From an uncultured Collinsella sp. (GTDB lineage: Bacteria; Actinomycetota; Coriobacteriia; Coriobacteriales; Coriobacteriaceae): a stretch of 6,752 nt of DNA. A program made the position numbers and the translations under genes. Location of the stretch: positions 1 through 6,752 of the forward strand of contig URVK01000085.1 in NCBI GenBank assembly GCA_900551305.1. Reading direction: 5' to 3'. Below the pieces are notes generated by a model. That model worked only from the letters and a program-made list of their open reading frames with translations, had not been told where the DNA came from and made no database searches. This document shows, piece by piece, positions 1-4,383 of the stretch; within the stretch, counting starts at the first letter, position 1; each line of letters starts with the position of its first letter.

Positions 1-524
1 GAGCACTCGATGTGGCCCATATGGCCAGCAGCACCATGGAAACCCTGCATCACGCGGCCGTTCTCGACATATGCGCCACCGATGCCCGTACCGATGCCAA
101 GACACAAGACGGAGAACTTGCCCTTGCCGACGCCCCAGTGGGCCTCGCCCAGAGCATGAGCCTGCACGTCGCCTACAACGGCAACGGGAAGACCGAGGTC
201 CTCGCGCAGGCGCGGCCCCAACTGAACACCGGACCAGCCGGGCATGATCTCGTTGGCATACGCGATGGCGCCCGTCTTGGGATCGACGACGCCGGCGGCA
301 CCGATACCGACGCCAAGGACCTCGACATCGGGATTCGCCTCGAGAGCAGCCTTGATGGACGCCTCGATACGTTGGAAGACGGCCTCGCCGCCCTCTTGGG
401 CCTCGGTGGGAACCTCGGCCTCAAAAACAGGATGGGGCACACTACCGTCAGCCGGGTACTCCATGATGGCAGTCGCGATCTTAGTTCCGCCGATATCGAC
501 AGAGCAGACGTACTTGTTCTCCAT
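1..524 (-). CDS. ROK-family sugar kinase, N-terminal part (NanK-like N-acetylmannosamine kinase candidate)
   Basis: Partial gene: the first 174 codons are present and the C-terminus lies beyond the left edge. ROK kinases phosphorylate free sugars with ATP in the cytoplasm. Visible motifs are the phosphate-1 loop DIGGTK (residues 10-15), the catalytic Asp region GDVQAHALGE (D119), the phosphate-2 loop GIGTGIGG (143-150) and GAAGHMGH (164-171), which carries the zinc/sugar-binding His171. The cysteine cluster that normally follows is off the window. Two variants stand out: Gln121 in D-x-Q-A, where most ROK kinases have D-A-N-A, and His168, where most have Glu (GExGH). As I recall it, E. coli NanK has both variants (NDAQA and AGHxGH), which favours N-acetylmannosamine as substrate. 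The ATG at 524 is chosen because AAGGAG lies 6 nt upstream and the DIGGTK loop starts at residue 10, as usual. It is the last visible gene of the cluster, 173 bp after the aldolase. Family very sure; substrate moderate. Confidence 0.93.
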   Translation of the reverse strand, partial: MENKYVCSVDIGGTKIATAIMEYPADGSVPHPVFEAEVPTEAQEGGEAVFQRIEASIKAALEANPDVEVLGVGIGAAGVVDPKTGAIAYANEIMPGWSGVQLGPRLREDLGLPVAVVGDVQAHALGEAHWGVGKGKFSVLCLGIGTGIGGAYVENGRVMQGFHGAAGHMGHIEC

Positions 525-530
525 GTCGCT

Positions 531-536
531 CTCCTT
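531..536 (-). promoter_or_regulatory. Ribosome binding site of the ROK kinase, inside a perfect palindrome
   Basis: AAGGAG lies 6 nt before the ATG at 524. It sits in the inverted repeat TCTCC-TAA-GGAGA (530-542), so an anti-Shine-Dalgarno sequence directly precedes the Shine-Dalgarno and could pair with it as a 5-bp stem with a 3-nt loop. Confidence 0.75.
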
Positions 537-590
537 AGGAGATAAAAAACAACTACAGGAAATGCGCCGTCAGGCTAGCCGTCACAGCGC

Positions 591-604
591 GGAAAAGGTT
601 TTCC
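591..604. repeat. Short inverted repeat GGAAAA-N2-TTTTCC
   Basis: A perfect 6-bp inverted repeat with a 2-bp centre lies about 67 bp upstream of the kinase start. Its 14-bp symmetric shape suits a helix-turn-helix dimer site. With no second copy in the window, a regulatory role is only a suggestion. Confidence 0.3.
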
Positions 605-632
605 AGGTGCCCGAGATCGCCAAGAAACCGTG

Positions 633-654
633 TGACCATTGATCTAATGGGTCA
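633..654. repeat. Imperfect palindrome downstream of the aldolase stop (operator or small hairpin)
   Basis: TGACCATT, a 5-nt centre (GATCT), then AATGGGTCA: the arms are complementary over 8 bp with one extra G in the right arm. It lies 43 bp past the aldolase stop. Nothing U-rich follows on the coding strand, so a terminator is unlikely. A dimeric transcription-factor site or an mRNA-stabilising hairpin is possible. Confidence 0.4.
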
Positions 655-697
655 TGGCCGCACGGTTGAACGGCGAGGTCGGGTGCCCGGGGAAGCT

Positions 698-1618
698 TTA
701 CAGGAGACCGTTGTCCTGGAGGACCTTCTTAATCGCCTCGACGTTCTCGCCGGTCATGGCCTTCACCGGGCGCGGCATGGTCGGGCTGTCGAAGATACCC
801 ATGAGGTTCATAGCGGTCTTGAAGGCGCCGACGCCACCGGCATAGCCCTGGACGCCCGAGGTGACATCCCAGATGTGCGAAATCTCATTGAGGCGATCCT
901 GCTCGGCCTTGACGGTAGCCCAGTCACCAGCCTGAGCGGCCTTCCACTGACGCACGTAGCCCTCGGGCTCAACGTTGGCGAGACCCGGGACGGAACCGTC
1001 GGCGCCACCGAGGTAGGCGCCGTCGACAACAACCTCGTGGCCGGTGAGAATGCTCATCGGATGGCCGTTCTTTTCGTTCTCCTGAACGAGGTAGCGGAAC
1101 GAGATGTCATCACCCGAGGAATCCTTGACGCCGGCCAGAACGCCCTCGGCGCCGAGCTTGGCAAGGAGCTTCCAGGGGAGCTTGGTGTGAACGCAGACGG
1201 GAATGTCATAGGCAAAGATGGGCAGGTCGAGCTCCTCGTGCAGGATGCGGAAGTGCTCCTCGACCTCGGTCATGCCCTGCAGGGCATAGAACGGGCAGGT
1301 GGCGACGAGAGCATCGGCGCCCAGCTCCTGGGCGACCTTGCCGTGCTCGATCATGCGCTCGGTCTCGGTATCGATGATGCCGACCAGAACAGGCACACGG
1401 TGGTCGACGATACGAACGGCCTCGGCGATAATCTGGCGACGGCGCTCGTCGGTGGAGAAGACGACCTCGCCCGAGGATCCCAAGAAGAACAGGCCATCGA
1501 CGCCGGCGTCGATCATGCGGTTGATGCTGCGCTCAAAGGAGGCAACGTCGAGCTGGTGATCTTCGGTATCGGGAACAACGACGGGAGGGATAACGCCGGT
1601 GAATTTCTGAGTTGCCAC
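698..1618 (-). CDS. DapA/NanA-superfamily Schiff-base aldolase (N-acetylneuraminate lyase or 2-keto-3-deoxy-sugar-acid aldolase type)
   Basis: 306 residues, the normal length for this cytoplasmic TIM-barrel family, which cleaves or forms 2-keto acids through a lysine Schiff base with pyruvate. Visible motifs are the pyruvate carboxylate loop GSSGE (47-51), CPFY (108-111), catalytic Tyr137 in YDIP, Schiff-base Lys165 in GVKDSSGD (163-170), and GGADGSVPGLAN (204-215). Tyr137 and Lys165 match the E. coli NanA numbering, but the strand after YDIP lacks the Arg that DapA uses for its substrate, arguing against dihydrodipicolinate synthase. The classical lyase GSTYN stretch is also absent. The N-terminus (FTGVIPP, GVDGLFFLGSSGE) recalls 2-keto-3-deoxygluconate aldolases of the YagE/YjhH kind. 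The start is GTG at 1618, because AAGGAG lies 6 nt upstream and homology begins at once; an in-frame ATG-less extension to 1702 has no family resemblance. Between a kinase and two esterases, a sugar-acid role is likely. Family very sure; substrate open. Confidence 0.95.
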   Translation of the reverse strand: MATQKFTGVIPPVVVPDTEDHQLDVASFERSINRMIDAGVDGLFFLGSSGEVVFSTDERRRQIIAEAVRIVDHRVPVLVGIIDTETERMIEHGKVAQELGADALVATCPFYALQGMTEVEEHFRILHEELDLPIFAYDIPVCVHTKLPWKLLAKLGAEGVLAGVKDSSGDDISFRYLVQENEKNGHPMSILTGHEVVVDGAYLGGADGSVPGLANVEPEGYVRQWKAAQAGDWATVKAEQDRLNEISHIWDVTSGVQGYAGGVGAFKTAMNLMGIFDSPTMPRPVKAMTGENVEAIKKVLQDNGLL

Positions 1619-1686
1619 AAGAATCTCCTTAGCTGTCTGGCGGGCGACCCTATGCCACCCACTCTTGTTGGCAGTGTCCAGGCCGT
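1619..1686. other. 68-bp spacer between the pseudo-esterase and aldolase genes
   Basis: Apart from the aldolase ribosome site at its left end, nothing firm is visible. A TGGACA on the minus strand near 1675 resembles a -35 box, but no good -10 follows at the right distance, so no promoter is called. Confidence 0.4.
1625..1630 (-). promoter_or_regulatory. Ribosome binding site fixing the GTG start of the aldolase
   Basis: AAGGAG lies 6 nt before GTG at 1618, in the context CTAAGGAGA, the same nonamer as at the kinase start. It decides in favour of the 306-residue form. The aldolase therefore starts 68 bp after the stop of the preceding gene rather than overlapping it. Confidence 0.85.
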
Positions 1687-2538
1687 CTAGGCCAAAGAAC
1701 ACGAGTAGAACGTTTGGTTAAAAAAGTCGACGACTTCGTTTTCGAACGCATTAATGCGCTCGTGAGCGTATTTTGCATAGATGATATGCCTCCGGTCACA
1801 CTCAAGACCGTTGAATACGGCAAACTGATCCTTGGGATCGCTCACGGTATCCATAAGCGATGTGCCCATGAGCACCGATCCGCGCACCCGAGACGACAGC
1901 GCCTCGAGGCCGCCAGGAAGCGGATTGGCAACCGCCGTGCAGGCGAGGCCCCGCTCGTCCAGAGCAGAAACCGCCAGCGCGACTCCGCCGCCAAGACCCT
2001 CGCCCCATGCAAAGATGCGGTCGGGGTCCATGCCATCAAGATTGCGCGCCACCTTCGCCAGCGCGCAACCCCAACGGACGCGCTCGACAAAAGCGGGCGA
2101 AGAAATCTCCCGCTGCAGGTCGTCCGCACCAGCAACATCGTCATCCAGCGCGAGGACGGCATACCCCATGGCGGCAAATCTCGTCATGTGATGCCAGCCG
2201 CGCACAGGCCGATCGATGTCGTGGAACATCAGGCACAACGGCACGCGCTCAGATACTCGGGCACGACCGACAGGCTCGATCAAACGAGCGTGAATCGCAT
2301 CGTCACCGCGCTCAAAGGACACCTCCGAGTAACGGGCGCAGGGGTTAACAAAGTCAATCGCCGTAATGGCCAGGCCTTGAATCTTAAGATTCGAAGCGCA
2401 TGTCTCTAAATCAGAAACATCTGCTTGGACATCACCGCGCCAGTCCCGATATTCTGCGAGCCTTGACGAAACCGTTCCAGGAATTCCCACTAGTCCGGGG
2501 ACAATCAGCTCGTCAACATTGCTCTCGCACTTAGACAT
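1687..2538 (-). CDS. Diverged AXE1-like alpha/beta-hydrolase lacking the nucleophile serine (probable pseudo-enzyme)
   Basis: 283 residues, shorter than the usual 310-330 of acetyl-xylan-esterase/cephalosporin-C-deacetylase proteins. It is clearly a paralogue of its upstream neighbour: QFAVFNGLECDRRH (238-251) matches QFAVYNNLTCEKRH there, and IFAWGEGLGGG (175-185) matches VFVNGASQGGG. The nucleophile elbow reads G-E-G-L-G-G, so Gly181 (codon GGT at 1996-1998) replaces the catalytic Ser. The triad Asp230 and His259 remain. The oxyanion strand reads FHDID instead of FHGYPG, and the GQGG loop is replaced by an acidic VAGADD stretch. The N-terminal DFxxFW motif is absent. There is no signal peptide, so it is cytoplasmic. 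The ATG at 2538 overlaps the preceding stop by 8 nt, with GGGGAG 4 nt upstream, indicating translational coupling. Hydrolase activity by the usual mechanism is unlikely. A partner or regulatory subunit of the active esterase, a binding protein, or a decaying copy are the options. The frame is open over its full length, which argues against recent decay. Confidence 0.88.
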   Translation of the reverse strand: MSKCESNVDELIVPGLVGIPGTVSSRLAEYRDWRGDVQADVSDLETCASNLKIQGLAITAIDFVNPCARYSEVSFERGDDAIHARLIEPVGRARVSERVPLCLMFHDIDRPVRGWHHMTRFAAMGYAVLALDDDVAGADDLQREISSPAFVERVRWGCALAKVARNLDGMDPDRIFAWGEGLGGGVALAVSALDERGLACTAVANPLPGGLEALSSRVRGSVLMGTSLMDTVSDPKDQFAVFNGLECDRRHIIYAKYAHERINAFENEVVDFFNQTFYSCSLA

Positions 2539-3508
2539 GAGTCTCCCCTCCCTTGCAGAAAAACGGAATGATCAGATCGTCAAAATCCTGAATCTCCTCG
2601 TGGCCAAAGCCTTCAAAGAACTCATGACGCTTTTCGCAGGTCAGATTGTTATAGACCGCAAACTGCGTCGCTGGCGGACAGACGATATCGGCTGTGCCGG
2701 TGCCAAACAGCACGGGGCATTTGACCATAGGGGCAAAGTTCTTGGAATCGAAGTACGCCAGCTTGGCATAGGCTTCGTCAATACGAGTCGAGTCCTCGTC
2801 AAACCAGCGAGACCAATAGCGCAGGCCCTCGTAGGCAATGTCGTCGGCATCCAAATCCCAGACCAGGCGGAAATCTGACAGGAAGGGATAGAGGATGGCG
2901 GCGCGATTGATAAGCTCGCTGTTAAGTGCACAGGTCGCAATGCCCAAACCGCCGCCCTGCGACGCGCCGTTCACAAACACACGGGCAAGATCGATGCCCT
3001 CGAGCTCGCGAACGATACGGCACAGGATGCGAATATCTTGGTGCAAGCGGACATAGTAGAGGTTGGCCGGGTCGCCGTCGATACCGGCGACGATATGCCC
3101 GGCAACCGTTGTGCCCTCAAATCCACCAATGTCCTCGGAGGGACCTCCTTGGCCGGGGCAGTCGAGGGCGATGAGTGCCATGCCCATGCCCGCAAACGAC
3201 GCCTGCTCAAACCAGCTGCGGCTTGCACCCGGATACCCATGGAACTGAAGTACCAATGGCACGGGCTCGTCCGAGACGGGTTTAAGGTACTTGGCATGCA
3301 GGCGAGCGCCACACATACCGGTATACCAGAGGTCGAAAAGCTGGCAGGTCGCGGCATCGGTGACCGATGCCGTCTCGATCGCGTAGTCAAGCCCGACAGC
3401 GTCGGTCTCGGCCATGCGATCCTTCCAAAAGAGATCGAAATCTGATGGACGGGGCATGGCGCCTCGATATTCACCAAATTGATGTTGTAGCTCCTGAGCA
3501 CTTGGCAT
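2531..3508 (-). CDS. AXE1-family carbohydrate esterase (acetyl xylan esterase / cephalosporin-C deacetylase type)
   Basis: 325 residues, full length for the family, which removes O-acetyl groups from sugars and small acetylated molecules with broad specificity. N-terminal family features are PRPSDFDLFW (19-28). Then come the oxyanion strand FHGY (89-92), the CPGQGG loop (117-122), the nucleophile elbow GASQGG with Ser183, Asp274 in ADIVCPP and His303 in FGHEE: a complete catalytic triad. There is no signal peptide, so it works in the cytoplasm on imported substrate. The ATG at 3508 is chosen because family similarity begins almost at once; an in-frame TTG at 3523 would add five residues. Neither has a well-spaced Shine-Dalgarno (GAAAGG at 3524-3529 is 15 nt from the ATG and abuts the TTG), which is odd for this operon. 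The 5' half overlaps the out-of-frame extension of the upstream ATPase. In this context it could deacetylate sialic acids or other acetyl-sugars before cleavage. Family sure; substrate inferred. Confidence 0.92.
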   Translation of the reverse strand: MPSAQELQHQFGEYRGAMPRPSDFDLFWKDRMAETDAVGLDYAIETASVTDAATCQLFDLWYTGMCGARLHAKYLKPVSDEPVPLVLQFHGYPGASRSWFEQASFAGMGMALIALDCPGQGGPSEDIGGFEGTTVAGHIVAGIDGDPANLYYVRLHQDIRILCRIVRELEGIDLARVFVNGASQGGGLGIATCALNSELINRAAILYPFLSDFRLVWDLDADDIAYEGLRYWSRWFDEDSTRIDEAYAKLAYFDSKNFAPMVKCPVLFGTGTADIVCPPATQFAVYNNLTCEKRHEFFEGFGHEEIQDFDDLIIPFFCKGGETHV

Positions 3509-4383
3509 GGCTCGTGAACCCAACCTTTCGAAATCGCAACGGAGGTGCGCCCGGCAAGGGGGCCGGGCGTGGGATGCAGCAGCGACGGCGCAGCGCCGAG
3601 CAGCATCTTGGTGTAGGGGTCCTGGGGGTGCTGGAAGACCTGCTTGGCCTCGCCCTGCTCGACGATCTTGCCGCCATTCATAACGATGATGTCGTCAGAG
3701 ATATAGCGGACCGTCTGGATGTCATGGCTGATGAACACCATGGCCAGGCCGAGCTCCTTCTTAAGGTCGGTCAGCAGGTTCAGAATCTGCGCGCGGACCG
3801 AAACGTCCAGAGCCGAGGTGGGCTCGTCGGCGATGATGGCATCGGGGTTCAGCGACAGAGCACGGGCAATTGCGACGCGCTGACGCTGGCCGCCCGAAAG
3901 CTGGCCGGGAAGAACCTCGGCAGCGGAGCTGGGCAGACCGGTGAGCTCCAAGAGTTCCTTGACGCGCTTCTCCTGCTCGGCCTCGGTACCCAGGTTGTGG
4001 ACGCGCATGGGGTCGAGCAGCTGCTCGCGAACGACCATGCGGGGGTTGAGCGCCGTGGCCGGGTTCTGGAACACGACCGAGATGACGCGACCCATGTGGC
4101 GACGGTCCTCGGCGGTACGTTTGGTAACGTCCTTGCCCTTAAAGTAGACCTTGCCGCTCGTGGGGGCCTGCAGGCCGCACATGACGTTAGCGGTGGTGGA
4201 CTTACCGCAACCGGACTCGCCGACGATGCCAATCGTCTGACCGGGCATGAGCTTAATCGTTACACCCTGGACGGCGTGAACCAGGTTGGGGTGCAGAATC
4301 GAGCCGGTACGGGTCCTAAAGGTGACGTGGACGTCATCAAGGAAGATGATCGGCTCGACGCCGTTTACTGCGGTCTCGCTCAT
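2971..4383 (-). CDS. DppF/OppF-type ABC transporter ATPase with an aberrant 3' end
   Basis: Cytoplasmic ATPase that pairs with the DppD-type domain of the upstream fusion to power import. Motifs are complete: Walker A GESGCGKST (55-63), Q-loop Gln106, signature LSGGQ (162-166), Walker B IIADEP (183-188), D-loop SALD (190-193), switch His220, and the start of the oligopeptide C-terminal region at HPQDPYTKMLL (252-262). Convincing ATPase sequence ends near residue 290 (about position 3510). The open frame continues to residue 470, but that tail is the out-of-frame shadow of the esterase and is low-complexity Ser/Pro/Arg-rich, so it is not normal for a family of about 310-340 residues. Either the natural end was lost by deletion, or an indel hides it: a shift into the third frame would stop at a TGA at 3471-3473, near 304 residues. 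The ATG at 4383 directly follows the TAG of the fusion gene and has a consensus ribosome site. The ATPase domain is certain; the true end is not. Confidence 0.85.
   Translation of the reverse strand: MSETAVNGVEPIIFLDDVHVTFRTRTGSILHPNLVHAVQGVTIKLMPGQTIGIVGESGCGKSTTANVMCGLQAPTSGKVYFKGKDVTKRTAEDRRHMGRVISVVFQNPATALNPRMVVREQLLDPMRVHNLGTEAEQEKRVKELLELTGLPSSAAEVLPGQLSGGQRQRVAIARALSLNPDAIIADEPTSALDVSVRAQILNLLTDLKKELGLAMVFISHDIQTVRYISDDIIVMNGGKIVEQGEAKQVFQHPQDPYTKMLLGAAPSLLHPTPGPLAGRTSVAISKGWVHEPCQVLRSYNINLVNIEAPCPVHQISISFGRIAWPRPTLSGLTTRSRRHRSPMPRPASFSTSGIPVCVALACMPSTLNPSRTSPCHWYFSSMGIRVQAAAGLSRRRLRAWAWHSSPSTAPAKEVPPRTLVDLRAQRLPGISSPVSTATRPTSTMSACTKIFASCAVSFASSRASILPVCL

Larger units (their letters stand above)
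525..697. other. 173-bp intergenic region between the aldolase and kinase genes
   Basis: This is the only sizeable gap in the window. No credible ORF, tRNA or other structured RNA was seen. It contains an imperfect palindrome (633-654), a 14-bp inverted repeat (591-604), a 7-bp direct repeat (566-572 and 578-584) and a T-rich run on the minus strand (about 543-550) just before the kinase ribosome site. No GC-rich hairpin plus U-tract typical of an intrinsic terminator was found, and no convincing -35/-10 pair could be fixed by eye. The region could hold a regulator site or an internal promoter for the kinase, or simply be an operon spacer. Confidence 0.5.

Noticed and set aside
12..545. A 177-codon plus-strand frame over the kinase gene
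   Set aside because: It lies antisense to the clear ROK motifs and resembles no family. It exists only because the kinase codons avoid certain triplets.
525..697. Intrinsic terminator or riboswitch in the aldolase-kinase gap
   Set aside because: The T-rich run before the kinase is not preceded by a stable GC-rich hairpin, and the palindromes are not followed by U-tracts. No known riboswitch layout could be recognised by eye.
632..1690. A 352-codon open frame on the plus strand opposite the aldolase gene
   Set aside because: It mirrors the aldolase codons on the opposite strand, as is common in G/C-ending coding DNA. It has no recognisable domain or ribosome site, while the minus-strand gene has full family motifs.
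1619..1702. N-terminal extension of the aldolase to 1702, overlapping the pseudo-esterase
   Set aside because: The extension has no family similarity, and the GTG at 1618 has AAGGAG at ideal spacing with homology starting immediately.
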